A DNA stretch of 64,000 nt from Agrypnia vestita (Eukaryota; Arthropoda; Insecta; Trichoptera; Phryganeidae): NCBI GenBank assembly GCA_016648135.1, contig JADDOH010008081.1, positions 62,001 to 126,000 on the forward strand. Direction: 5' to 3'. Shown here one piece after another: positions 42,741-52,830 of the stretch (within the stretch, counting starts at the first letter, position 1; every line of letters begins with the position of its first letter). Made by a program: the position numbers and the translations under genes. The notes under the pieces are model-generated. The model did not search any database, had not been told where the DNA came from, and worked only from the letters and a program-made list of their open reading frames with translations.

Positions 42741-43275
42741 AAAATATCATAAATAAAAATATGTACCTTCACCAAAATGAATGCGTAATAATAAAAACCC
42801 AAATCCGTCAATAAAGTAATCAATATGGTTTATGTGAAGTTTATTTGCTTTTAGAAATTAATAATTATGCTCAACCACAAAGTTAACGCTTTAAAATCAA
42901 AAATAGATTACAAATAACACTAAATTTTAACTTTGATTAATTAATTAATTTTAATTTTAATTAACTAAATTTTCAACGCAATTTGCTGTTAATTTAAAAT
43001 ATATTTATTTATATTATCTAAGGGTCAGAGAACCGAACCCAATCCATTAAACACAAGTAGGCAGTAACGCGAGAGTTTTATTATCGGGTTACGTTCGCCT
43101 GAAACTTTCCAAAGGTGCCGCCAAGGATCGTTTATTTTACGAGATTTTTCACATTAATACGAGTAAAATGCATTACATGATTCAGACACATATATCACAT
43201 CACTCTTGCAAATAATACATTTATTATTATCCTTGTTCTTAAGTCCAAAAGAAGTTTCTGAGATATCTCTGTGTG
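42740..43275. other. Spacer; small GC patch 43020-43140
   Basis: 43022-43140 (GAACCGAACCCAATCC, CAGTAACGCGAGAG, AGGTGCCGCCAAGGATCG) is GC-richer and non-repetitive, a minor candidate regulatory island. No coding motif. Confidence 0.3.
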
Positions 43276-43279
43276 AGAG

Positions 43280-43790
43280 AGTACGGACATATTATCCTTA
43301 GCTTTACCCAACCGAGTTTCTCCAGGGTATGCTTGGCTACAATAGTCTAGAGACTAGAAGGAATGTGTATTTGATTACACATTTTTATCGATTGTTGCGC
43401 GGTACGATCGATAATCCTGAAATTATGCAGAGCATTGGTATAATCCTAATATATAATATATTACTAATTAAATACATAATAATAATTACATTAGACATCG
43501 TCAGAATAGATTGTTTCACATTCAAATATACAGGACTAACCTGCCGATGGTTATGCCTGTTGGAAGAGTCACAGCTATGCTGAACAAAATCGCTTTGGGT
43601 ATTGATATATTCCATGTGTCTGAGGGGGTTTTCCGAAGCGGGATTCTCCTACACCTTTGACCAGATTTTATGTTATTTTTAATTTATTATATATTTTTAT
43701 TTTGATATGTACTACCATAATATGTATGCCTTGAACACTTAGTTTGTAATGTACATATTATTAAATAAATTGAATTGGATTGAATGTATA
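43280..43790 (+). pseudogene. LINE 3' end (Jockey/CR1-like)
   Basis: The frame 43329 onward encodes LGYNSLETRRNVYLITHFYR LLRG..DNPEI-type sequence, then after an AT-rich inserted stretch YRTNLPMVMPVGRVTAM-like and LNKIALGIDIF. LGY.SLE.RR......FYKLL.G...NP, then RTN...... ...N......DIF is the conserved tail of many lepidopteran LINEs. The 3' end has ATTAAATAAATTGAATTGG. Confidence 0.75.
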
Positions 43791-43934
43791 TTTTCCTGGT
43801 TCGCCATGCTTGACTTCGTGTTCAGATTACCGTATTATGTTTTGGACTTCAAACATCGCGTGAATTTTATTTCAAGTTCAGATGCGAATCTTTTGTTTTT
43901 TATAAATATTTCACGCTTGTTGGTGTCTGACTAT

Positions 43935-44160
43935 GTAGCTACTCACCACGCCATTTCCCGGGGTTTTGGGTAGAGGGCATAGAATTACTTAGTTTAAATG
44001 ATCATGCCAGGTCTTTCCTGTTGCTCCTGTTGCCCTCAACACTTTTCCCGTATACCTACTTCTCGCTCACATGTTCCATGTGAGAAAACCACTTAAGCGA
44101 TTTTTTATCGGTTATGATATCTATCGATTATGATATTGGCTGCTCTTCATTCAGTTCTAA
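43935..44160 (-). pseudogene. Decayed LINE 3' fragment
   Basis: CACGCCATTTCCCGGGG..GGGTAGAGGGCATAGA and ATGATCATGCCAGGTCTTTCC follow the order of the LINE tail at 34955-35220. Confidence 0.5.
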
Positions 44161-44180
44161 TTTCTTCATTCTTCACTTTA

Positions 44181-45159
44181 GTAATCACTAGGGATGTGCC
44201 GACTAGTCGGTAAAGCCGACTATCCGGCCACATTCGTAGTCGGAGACTATCCCGCAAAGTGCGCCGACTATCCGGCTTCTTACTATGTATGTACGAGTAT
44301 TTCGTATTTCTCAATTAAATGTATGTAGGTGGAATTACATTAAATAAAAACCTTGATTGTTAATTAATATTTTTCTTTTAAAATCGGTCTTACACATTTT
44401 GAAATGTAAGGCAACCTTTCCTTTGGTAATCAACCAATCAGTCTCTAAAATTACTTGTAAAGAAAAAATATCTATGACATTTATCAAACAAAATTAGTAT
44501 CTTAATTAACAAACAATAATATCTTGTTATCTTCAATAAACATTTATAAATATTTCTTCATATTTAAAGAAAAGAGTAGGAATTTTTTTATCAACCGATT
44601 AAGTAATATTAAAACAAGGTTGCATTTACGAGGTACTGAAAAAATATATAAAAATTCTAAACATTAATTGCTTCATTAAAATAAATCAATCAGTCTAACG
44701 TACTTATATGATTTATCACCGTACATAACCTAATCAAATCAAATTTGTGACAAACAAAAATACCATCTCCTTATATTTTTTTCTAACCTACTTATATTTT
44801 TTAATTAACGGTAAATTACGATGTAAAAAGACTAAAGTTTCTTTTCTATCTGGCAGCAATCGGTTTCTTTTTTTTTCGTATATGTTCCCGAACTCTGAAA
44901 ACAGTCGCTCAATGTAAACGGAACTTGCGGGACAACGAAGGTACACTTTAGCGATGCGTGACATTTCAGGATACCGGATACCGGATTTTGCGGCTCCACC
45001 ACTGAAATGTAAACGAAGCCTCACGAAAATTGCCGAATACCCCCGAAACCGTGATCGACTTGGCCGGCTAGTCGGCCGACTAGCCGGCTTTTTACAACCG
45101 ACTAATCGGCTAGTCGGCTAGTAGGCCAAAGTCATAGTCAGAACATCCCTAGTAAACAC
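44181..45159 (-). mobile_element. hAT transposon deletion derivative with TSD
   Basis: The element proper is 44189-45151. Its ends TAGGGATGTG and ..AACATCCCTA are inverted. Both subtermini are packed with GACTAGTCGG / CCGACTAGCCGGC repeats. Flanking octamers GTAATCAC (44181-44188) and GTAAACAC (45152-45159) match at 7 of 8. Only the C-terminal dimerisation end of the transposase remains, on the minus strand; the catalytic region is deleted. Confidence 0.9.
44788..45024 (-). pseudogene. hAT transposase C-terminal dimerisation domain fragment
   Basis: The 78-codon frame holds RYPEMSRIAKVYLRCPASSV then YIERLFSEFGNIYEKKRNRL and LPDRKETLVFLHRNL. This is the YP.LS..A...L..PASS...ER.FS..G.....KR..L.......L.FL..N motif of the hAT family dimerisation domain. 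Just upstream, QWWSRK-type sequence lies in another frame, shifted by a CCGGTAT duplication. The initiating ATG at 45024 is not the true start of the protein. Confidence 0.85.
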
Positions 45160-46105
45160 ATACGGATACAACCGCGCGTGTCTTGCAGCCTGTTTCAAAA
45201 ACAAGTTATAATTTTTTTAAATATATAATTATTTATTACATAGTGTCGAATAACTCGTAGAAGAGAGAATACACACGATATAAATAGCTTAGATTTAAAA
45301 AAATATACGTAGATCGTGTTTTTTTCACATGTCTTAAATTATTTTTACCATGTTCTACTTTTTTATTATTTTTGCAATTGTTTCAACATATTTGTTTTTA
45401 CCATATTATAATTTATATTCTATCTAATAGATATTTTTGGGAACACATACTAGTTTGTGGGTTGTTGGTAAATTTTTAACATTTGTATAATTTTTCATTA
45501 TCTGTAATTCTTTAATGTTACCTGTCATCTGTTACCTCTTCAAAAAAATATTGTGATAAACCTATATTTTTGATATTTTCCGACATGTATAAATAATAGA
45601 TATTGTATAAGTAATGTAGGTATATGTCTTTATAAAATAAGAATAGTTTCTCGGAATGTTGAGTAATTTTTAATTTTTAGTATGTTAAAGGATACTTTTA
45701 GATTATACCTACTTGAGACATGTTTCACAAAAACCGCTCCGCTGCACTGTATATTGGATATTAACAGGTCCCCGCCTATCCGAGTGAAAATCAACAGGCA
45801 ACAACGCTACTGATATACTTACGCATCGTGCATAGTGATAATACTAACACTAACATAATTAAATGATTACTAGTGCCTTAATTATTGATAACTAAGTATG
45901 TTTATTTATATACATAGATACTAAATTTTCGTATCAATGATCTGGTATATAACACCCCACCCGCAGTCCTCCCATAAAATATTGCGCGCTTTTTCACACA
46001 GCTACATGACATATTTTACCAGCGAAGCCCCTAAAAAGCAAACTGTACGTTAAAAGGCTTTATTATAGATATCGTTTGCAGTTGAGAAAGCTATCGCGTG
46101 ATTTG
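45160..46105. other. Spacer, nothing recognised
   Basis: AT-rich intergenic DNA. Confidence 0.4.
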
Positions 46106-46109
46106 ATTT

Positions 46110-46305
46110 GATCGCAGCCTACTTGTTAGACGCGGATGGGCCGCCGTTTGATTTGCATTTAGAGTCCCCGCCACAGAGGTCCTCTCGCTAACGAGCGGCT
46201 CCCGGTTCCCGGGCCTCCCGAGGGACGCATTCCTAGCGGCGACAGGGACATCCGTTGCGGGGACGCGGACCTAACGGGGCCCGGAATAGGGACGAATTTA
46301 TCATA
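46110..46305. promoter_or_regulatory. GC-rich island 13
   Basis: GACGCGGATGGGCCGCCGTTTG, CTAACGAGCGGCTCCC, GTTCCCGGGCCTCCCGAGGG and CCGTTGCGGGGACGCGG form a compact CpG-rich island directly left of the DNA transposon at 46308. Regulatory candidate by composition. Confidence 0.35.
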
Positions 46306-46490
46306 CTGAAGACACCACGGCAAGAAGTTGTTAACTAACATTTTTGTCAAAAATGAGTTTATAAGCCGTCTAAACTAAATATTGAAAGATGTTCAAGTTT
46401 TTGTTTGTAACATTGTGGAAATTCATTTTTATTATTTAAAAAAAAAATGAGGGTAAACAACACTGTTTTATTCCACTATATTTATTTAGA

Positions 46491-46534
46491 ATTGTTAGAA
46501 CGTTTTCGGGATTTCTCCCATTGTCAATAACAAC
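46491..46534 (-). ncRNA. Hammerhead variant with U3-A8, left arm
   Basis: Minus-strand mirror of 46824-46867: core TTGACAA (46521-46527), GGGA-GAAA-TCCC, GAAA, AACGTT, C, with stem I TTGTTA/TAACAA. Sequence identical to the right arm through the ribozyme. Confidence 0.55.
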
Positions 46535-46823
46535 ACGTTTACAACTAAATTAAAAATAATTCGAGACAGTATTTATAGGGATTGGGTGGGTGTAATGGTG
46601 GCCGGGGTCGGGGGCGGGGTTAGAGCGGGATAGGAGTGGAGAGGTTATGGGTGGTATCATGGATGTTAATAATATTTCTGAATATAATTAAGAATAAAAA
46701 AAAAAAAACCTAACCTAACCTACCCCCGCCCCCCACCCCCACCACCAATACACCCACCACCAATACACCCTCCCAATCCCTATAAATTCTGTCTCGAATT
46801 ATTTTTAATTTAGTTGTAAACGT

Positions 46824-46867
46824 GTTGTTATTGACAATGGGAGAAATCCCGAAAACGTTCTAACAAT
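46824..46867 (+). ncRNA. Hammerhead variant with U3-A8, right arm
   Basis: Stem I TTGTTA (46825-46830), core TTGACAA (46831-46837; U at C3 and A at G8), one unpaired T, stem II GGGA closed by a GAAA tetraloop with TCCC, GAAA (46851-46854), palindromic stem III AACGTT, H17 = C (46860), stem I TAACAA (46861-46866), six exact pairs. The C3-G8 pair of the active fold is replaced by a U-A pair, which keeps pairing. Confidence 0.6.
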
Positions 46868-47624
46868 TCAAAATAAATATAGTGGAATAAACAGTGTTGT
46901 TTACCCTCTTTTTTAAAAAATTATTAAATATTGAACGCTCTTTCCATTGGAAATAAGTTCAGAACTTAAAAATAATTAAAACATCTTCTAATCATAGGGA
47001 TGAACATGTTAACTACACTTTTTATAAAAATCAAATCAGTTACTAATGGGAAGAACATGTTATCTTCAATAATAACGTATTCATGCCATCATTCTGAAAT
47101 TAACACGCCTTTTAATTTGATTGGAATATTTATGGTTAATATAAATTTTACTACGGCAGTACTGTCATGTATTTGTTTTTATTTGAAGACTATTATAATA
47201 CGTACTTTTATATTATTTTTCAATAATGGATGGTAAAAACGGGTAGAATTGAAGGGTTTTTTGATGTTCGATTTTTTTTCGTTTTACCCATTTTAAAAAA
47301 GGTGTTATTCTATTAAAAATGAGTTCCAGGGGCGAAAAAATGGCTGTTAACTACATTTTTTAGGGAAAATTAGTATATTTTTATTTTTATGTGCATAAAC
47401 GCATTTTTTTGACTTTATAAATAATTTTTTGATATTTTAGTGACATAAATCAATAAAAATTAATCTTGAATTAGCAATAAAACATATTTTTCAAAGGCGA
47501 AATGCAAATGTCTAATTATCTCAAAATGACTTGAATATTAGTTAACAACTACTTGCCATGTGGTCTTCATATCCCAAAACGCTAAAAACTTATGATTTGC
47601 GGAAAATGTACGTGTAAAATAAGA

Positions 47625-47775
47625 ATTCGTGGAAATGGCGAACGTTACATTGTGTAAAGTGATCACTTAAGCCAGCCCTACGATAGGTCGTAAGTCCTAT
47701 GTACACCCAAAGACTTCTATACCTACTTTCCCATAAGAATACAGTTTCGTCTCTGTGAGACATCTATAATACGCA
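47625..47775 (-). repeat. GTGATCACTTAAG family copy
   Basis: GGCGAACGTTACATTGTGTAA, AGTGATCACTTAAGCCAGCC, CGATAGGTCGTAAGTCCTATG, CTTTCCCATAAGAATACAG and GTCTCTGTGAGACATCTATAA: the best-preserved core copy. Confidence 0.75.
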
Positions 47776-47779
47776 TTGA

Positions 47780-48225
47780 TTGAATAGCAATTCTTATAAG
47801 TGACGTCTTCAAATCGTTTAAAAATAATGTTACAAAAATTGCATATGCTGTTATGAAAAACGCATACGCTCCGGGCGCTGTTATTGTTATTAATTTTCTA
47901 TATGATGATATATTTTTCATAATACAGTTGTGATCAAATTCATACTTTGTTCAACTAACATAACAGTTGTTATGTTAATTGAATTATATGCTGAATGTTC
48001 CATTTTCTATTTTTTATACAAGACTTTTTATCCTTGATGGAAAACTATCATTCATGGAAATTGTAGTTTGTGTTGTATGGCTTGATTTGCGGGTAGACAG
48101 AATGCGCATGCGAATGCACAGCGTGACACAGGACATGATTTTATATGTATGACAAAGAAATATAACTTTAAACGCGTGTACTTAAGTACAGGCACCCGTA
48201 ATATTACAAGATTTACTTTTTTTTA
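47780..48225. other. Spacer, nothing recognised
   Basis: AT-rich intergenic DNA with motif-free short frames. Confidence 0.4.
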
Positions 48226-48229
48226 ATAT

Positions 48230-48845
48230 GTGGCAGCCACCGTAAACAGTTACAAGGTCGCACACGATGACCCAATAAATAATAAACGCTGATGTGACCA
48301 CTTCCTTCGGGGAACTGACTCGCTGAGGATAGCATGGTCAGGAATCAATTTTCCGATGAAGCGAATTTCCCAGACAACAAAGGAATCGAGAAGTATGTAA
48401 ACTCTGCTCTCTCCATACAAAAGATCAGTAACCATTCAGTCTGCATTCAGTCTCCGATACTATACGCCGTGACGCACAGCGTTGGAGGTCAGTATCTACG
48501 TCGAGAACTGACTTCCGCCAGAATTACAACAAAGTTCCGCTGCACATCAAAACCTATGCCGTGAAGCCAACTCTACTCGAGAAACTGACTACGGTCAACA
48601 GATCCACAAAGCAGAGCTACGCAGCTACCCGTTTGGACCTACGCTACACTGCCGCCGCAGGAAGATCTATACGCAGGACTACACAGTCCTAACCTCTGGA
48701 TCTCCAAGGAAGCTTCTGTCATCGATACCTACTATCACCATCATTATTAACATGGGGTCAATCACTATTCACATTGTATATTAGGGATCTTGGGATAGTA
48801 AATAAAGCATTGAGATCATTCTCTCATTCACAAACAACACCAACC
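48230..48845 (+). mobile_element. Possible solo LTR
   Basis: A distinct, less AT-rich segment from TGTGGCAGCC to ..ATTCACAAACAACA. Near its end are AATAAAGCATTGAG (polyadenylation signal, about 48803) and a CATTCTCTCATTCACA end, the order U3, poly(A) signal, R/U5 expected of an LTR. No clear target duplication and no second LTR in the window. A 76-codon frame (48334-48564) is motif-free. Alternative: unrelated single-copy DNA. Confidence 0.35.
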
Positions 48846-48869
48846 CCAAAATTATATACTTAATAAATT

Positions 48870-49300
48870 CTTCATGTACCCTGTTGGGTCCTCCCGACGT
48901 CGGCAATTATCTGGGAGAAAGTTTTCCTGTCCAGGGCAGTGCGGAACAGCTCTTCCACGCTTCTTATCCTGGTCCACTCTCGGATGTTTCGAAGCCAGGA
49001 ATGCCGCCCCTTCCGACTCCTCTGCGACTTTCAATCTTCCCCTTCATGACGAGCTGAAGAATGGAATACTTTTCACCTCTCATTATATGGCCAAAGTATA
49101 AAATTTTACGGAGCTTTACTGTGTTGAGAAACTGTCTGTTTGTATTTGCTCTACGTAAATCTTCAATATTACTAGTCATGTTAGTCCAGGATATCTTTAA
49201 CATTTCATTCACCTTCAGCGTCCATGCTTCAACACTGTAAAGTAGAATTGACCATAAATAGCATTTGGTCGGCCTCTGTCTGAGCTTCATAACTAAGAAA
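48870..49300 (-). pseudogene. Non-LTR retrotransposon C-terminal fragment (second family)
   Basis: The minus frame 48964-49290 reads LYSVEAWTLKVNEM, ISWTNMTSNIEDLRRANTNR, then IKLRKILYFGHIMRGEKYSI-like sequence and LQLVMKGKIESRRGVGR. This is the YGVE.WTL......L......ISWTD..TN.E.L......, FGH.MR...Y.LLQ...GKI...R..GR order downstream of RT in another common insect LINE lineage. Downstream SW(L)..L..W is out of frame. One small deletion lies after the TLK. Confidence 0.8.
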
Positions 49301-49640
49301 AAGAAAGTAGTGGTCTAACACCGCACTATATAATATAAAAAATTCTTGGTCTCGCAGCCTTTGTTTATACAACTATGTGTTAACTTTTACAATTGAAAAA
49401 AAAAACAATTTATTCTTGAACGAAAAGTCTTATTTTTATTTACAAATTTTAAACAGATTTGACGTACGCAAAACATTTACTAACACATCCAAATATTTTA
49501 TATTGACGTGCTCAATTTTTTTACTAACACATTCTGATGAAATTTTTATGTATTATCATTCTCGTATTATAATAATAATTACAATAATTTTCCGAAACTC
49601 TTAATTTTAAGGAATTTCTCGTAATAAAAGTGGGTGGTAG
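49300..49640. other. Spacer, nothing recognised
   Basis: AT-rich intergenic DNA. Confidence 0.4.
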
Positions 49641-49644
49641 AAAA

Positions 49645-49830
49645 ATATAATAATAATAATAATGTTTATTCCAGCGTAACCAGGTTTTTAGTGCAAGACC
49701 TGGTCCGCCATATAGTTTGAAAATTACATATATGTTATATTGTACATGGAGAGAAAATATAAAAAAGGAAAAAGAAAAAGAGAAATAATTAAAGTAATAA
49801 AGAAATAAAGAAGAAAAGGCTATTAAATAG
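49645..49830 (-). pseudogene. LINE 3' UTR with (ATT)n tail
   Basis: On the minus strand it ends TGGAATAAACATTATTATTA, a polyadenylation-like AATAAA followed by a trinucleotide tail, preceded by GACCAGGTCTTGCACTAAAA. No coding remnant. Confidence 0.5.
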
Positions 49831-49929
49831 TTAAAATAAAATATACCATAAAAAATCGACAATAAATACATTATATAATATACCAATTTCAAAATTCTTA
49901 AATCAATAATCAATATCAATGAAATTCTA

Positions 49930-50320
49930 AAATAATAGTAATATTATGGAGTGCTTCATTTCTTGCTAAACTACCGCTCGTTACGGTTATGGAATCGCAT
50001 ATCTGTAACTATTCTGTATCCGAAGCCACTCTTTAATTACGGATCCAGACCTCCATGACAGCGCCGCTCGCACCAGAGAGTCAGTGCTGTAATTTATTAA
50101 TTATGTAATTTAAAATGTTCTTAGGTTAGAAACACCCAAATACCCCAGAAAATCCTGAAAATTGTGTGATTTCTTTAATTTTTTGATTTCTTCAATACGA
50201 AATACTTAAATATCTTTTCATTATTTGTTCCATTACGTATGAATTTACCACATGTACGTCTGAATGATATTGTGTCACTGCAATCTGTGTACTTTCATTT
50301 ATGAAAAGTTACAGTTTTTT
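49930..50320. other. Spacer; small GC patch near 50040
   Basis: AT-rich except ACGGATCCAGACCTCCATGACAGCGCCGC around 50040-50070. Confidence 0.3.
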
Positions 50321-50326
50321 TTACAC

Positions 50327-50692
50327 TGTATCTACCTATACTGCCTCTGCTGACACATCTCACACATTACATGCGTACTTACACAGCATACCACTGGGGG
50401 AAGCCTTGTGGTGGTCGAGACTCCTTGCATCGCTAGCCGTACGCATCATGCCGGCACCTACCAATCAGAGGCTCGATACGGCTAAACAAACTCCTGTCGC
50501 TATCATGTGCGACCACTTTTTTGCTGACGGCCAGAGACACCACACCACAATTCTGTACGCAAAATTATCTTTGTAAACTTGTGTCAATAAATAAACACTG
50601 TTAATGGTGGATATAATTCACATCCTGTATTCAACTATCTATTCTGCCTATGCTGACACATCTCACGCATTAAACGCACATTCACACAATAT
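50327..50692 (+). repeat. 60-bp direct repeats around an LTR-like segment
   Basis: The segment CTATACTGCCTCTGCTGACAC..CTCACACATTACATGCG..ACACAG (50335-50385) recurs as CTATTCTGCCTATGCTGACAC..CTCACGCATTAAACGC..ACACAA (50637-50687). Between them lies a GC-richer segment with AATAAATAAACACTG at 50587. Possibly a rearranged LTR. Confidence 0.55.
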
Positions 50693-50699
50693 TCGCCAC

Positions 50700-51565
50700 G
50701 TTCAAACACGAAGTATATGCCTCTGGACGGGTGGACATATTCTTCCTCTTAGAACACATATTCATCACATGTAACTCGTCAAACTGATGACCCCGATATG
50801 ATCAAGTTGGGGACATCCTTCCTTAGGCACGTTGCTGATGAAATTTTAATATGCGATGAAATGCGCGTTCATCGTGCGATAGAAATTTTCACACCATGAA
50901 GCCATCAAGAGGGTAAAATGTGTAATTTCATATATAAATTCTGATGAGCGTATATACGTTTTCATTGTTAGTTTAAAGTATTTTATGTCTCTAAAAATAT
51001 ATAATTAACCCTCCCCTAACTACGAGCGTCAGCTTTTTATGGAGAGTAATACGATTTTATTGTATGATTGATCTTTGTATTTCAATAAATTTTGTACAAT
51101 GATATGTGTTTATAATAAATAAATAAAATAAAAAAAACCATAGTGCTGTTTCGCTGCAGGGGCTAGCAAATAAAAAAGAATGTTTTTCTGTCCATGCACA
51201 TCAACTTTGCCTTGCCCACTTTCATGTATCTATTTTTTTCATGTTTCTACTTCTATTTTTCTAATTTTCGTGTACACAATTTTACTTTATTATTTTATTT
51301 TTTCTATCCATTTCTTCTAATGTGCTTCCGGCCTTTATATTTTTTCTTGTATGTGTTGTTATTATCCAATCGTTTTATTTTATTATTTTATTTCTCCATT
51401 TATTCTTAATTTTTAAATTGTTCTTGTAAAGAATGTATCAAAGAAATTTAATGCACAGACTTATTATTGTATCATATGTACAACATTTTATATACAGTTC
51501 ATTCGAACAAACAACAATGCAAAAGGCCATTAACCCGTATATATATATGTAAATGTAATAATAAA
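50700..51565. other. Spacer; a TAAA-rich tail near 51112
   Basis: TAATAAATAAATAAAATAAA at 51111-51130 may be the 3' tail of a decayed LINE on the plus strand, but no coding remnant is recognisable. Confidence 0.35.
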
Positions 51566-51569
51566 AAAT

Positions 51570-51690
51570 GCACGCTCTTTGGTTGTTGAAACTTCTCCAA
51601 TATTTGATTTATCTAATCATGCCAGATCTTTTGCGGTCATTCTCTGTTCCGATTGCCAGTATCTCTCGCTCGTTCTATTGCATGATGCCT
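51570..51690 (-). pseudogene. Decayed LINE 3' fragment
   Basis: TTGGTTGTTGAAACTTCTCC, ATCATGCCAGATCTTTTGCGG parallels the GTTGTTGAGGCTTCTAAC and GGTCACGCCACGTCTTCCGC blocks of the LINE at 35070-35150. Confidence 0.45.
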
Positions 51691-52730
51691 TTAATTATCA
51701 TCAAATGCAAACTTGCATTAAGCAGATCTGAGTTAGCAGGATAATTTGAGGTCTCCGAGACGCGAGAGCAAAGTTTGCATACGTACTGTACTTCACGTAC
51801 TAACACTGCATTAATCCGTTACATTTCTGCCATGCGTGTGGAATCACAGAAGCGTAACTAATCAGTTATAGTAAATCAATCAATTTAACATATTGATACA
51901 ATATTAAACCTTACACAATTTTCTACATAAAAAAAGTATTTAAGAAAATGTCCTCAGGCATCCTAGTATTATATAGTACAGTCAAGATATTTTAAATATT
52001 GGTCAGACTTGCTTCCGACCGATCCTTACCCAATTGAATCATGTGTTGTGATTATCTTAGGATTATTTTTTATATTAGCTGTTGTGTTAATCTTAACATA
52101 ATTTGTGTTGTGTTTATATAAGCATTATTTTTTATATTATAGGTCAATCACTGAGAGCTTTGGTATTATCATTTCATTCTATCATCAACTATCTTCTACT
52201 TTTATATGGAGCAAGTGTAATTGAGAGAGAAATATATTTTTTCGTCAGTTATAAAACACCTCTCGGCGGTAACTATTCACTAGAACAATTTGTAGTTAGT
52301 GCAATTATTGTTCTGTGTGTTGCATAGTTTTGGTATTAAGAACATATAAAGGCGTTGTAATTTGTTGCCTTGCATTGCGTTGCAACGGAGTGAGTATGTT
52401 TAAGTGAATTAATATTTTATATATCGCATGTAGATTTCTTCCACATCTAAAAAAAGTTTTTTTGTAAATTTGTGTATTTTGTAAATAAGAGTTCCGATAA
52501 ATACCTAAGAATAGATTTTTGTGCTTGTTTAGCCGTCTGTAGTAATGTTTTAGCTGTTATCCCCTTACTAATATCGCATATTTAATAAATTAAAGAGTGG
52601 CTGAGCATAAAGTACACCGATCTTAGGAATGGAGGATAATCTTAGTCCGTTTTTATAGTTCTTCTTGTTCTTTTTCGTTGAAATAATCATCCATCAGTGT
52701 TGGATTATTTTGACTCGTTTATCGTTGATT
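51690..52730. other. Spacer, nothing recognised
   Basis: AT-rich; 74-codon plus frame at 52103 is motif-free. Confidence 0.4.
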
Positions 52731-52734
52731 ATAT

Positions 52735-52830
52735 TAACCGTCGGGTGCCGGAAGATTTAAAATGGGGTCGGTGGATGGAGCGGGGTACAAACGGTACCCC
52801 GGTCAAATTAGCGTTTTAATGAAGTATAAT
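52735..52830. promoter_or_regulatory. Small GC island with inverted GGTACC words
   Basis: ACCGTCGGGTGCCGG, GGGGTCGGTGGATGG and the short inverted pair GGGGTACAAACGGTACCCC, followed by TTAGCGTTTTAATGAAG with TAAT. Non-repetitive in the window. Confidence 0.25.

Larger units (their letters stand above)
46376..46935. mobile_element. Fold-back PLE insertion with 11-bp TSD
   Basis: The 11-bp duplication TAAATATTGAA flanks the insert (46376-46386 and 46925-46935); copy 1 has the uninterrupted site. Arms: GAGGGTAAACAACACTG..GGGATTTCTCCCATTG..ATTTATAGGGATTGGG and complement. The inner parts are G-rich (left) and C-rich (right: CCCCCGCCCCCCACCCCC), with a CCTAACCTAACCTAC telomere-like run at 46709-46723. 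Each arm carries a U3-A8 hammerhead variant. Confidence 0.8.
46308..47568. mobile_element. TIR DNA transposon, copy 2, with nested PLE
   Basis: Ends GAAGACACCACGGCAAGAAG and ..CTTGCCATGTGGTCTTC are inverted and match copy 1 (16160-16922). It is collinear with copy 1 except for a 538-bp fold-back PLE inserted at 46387-46924. Blocks AGAACATGTTATCTTCAATA, GTGCATAAACGCATTTTTTT and CTTGAATTAGCAATAAAACA are shared with copy 1. Confidence 0.85.

Noticed and set aside
50826..50960. CTGATGA at 50836 and 50941
   Set aside because: No GAAA after a plausible stem II; surrounding pairing absent.
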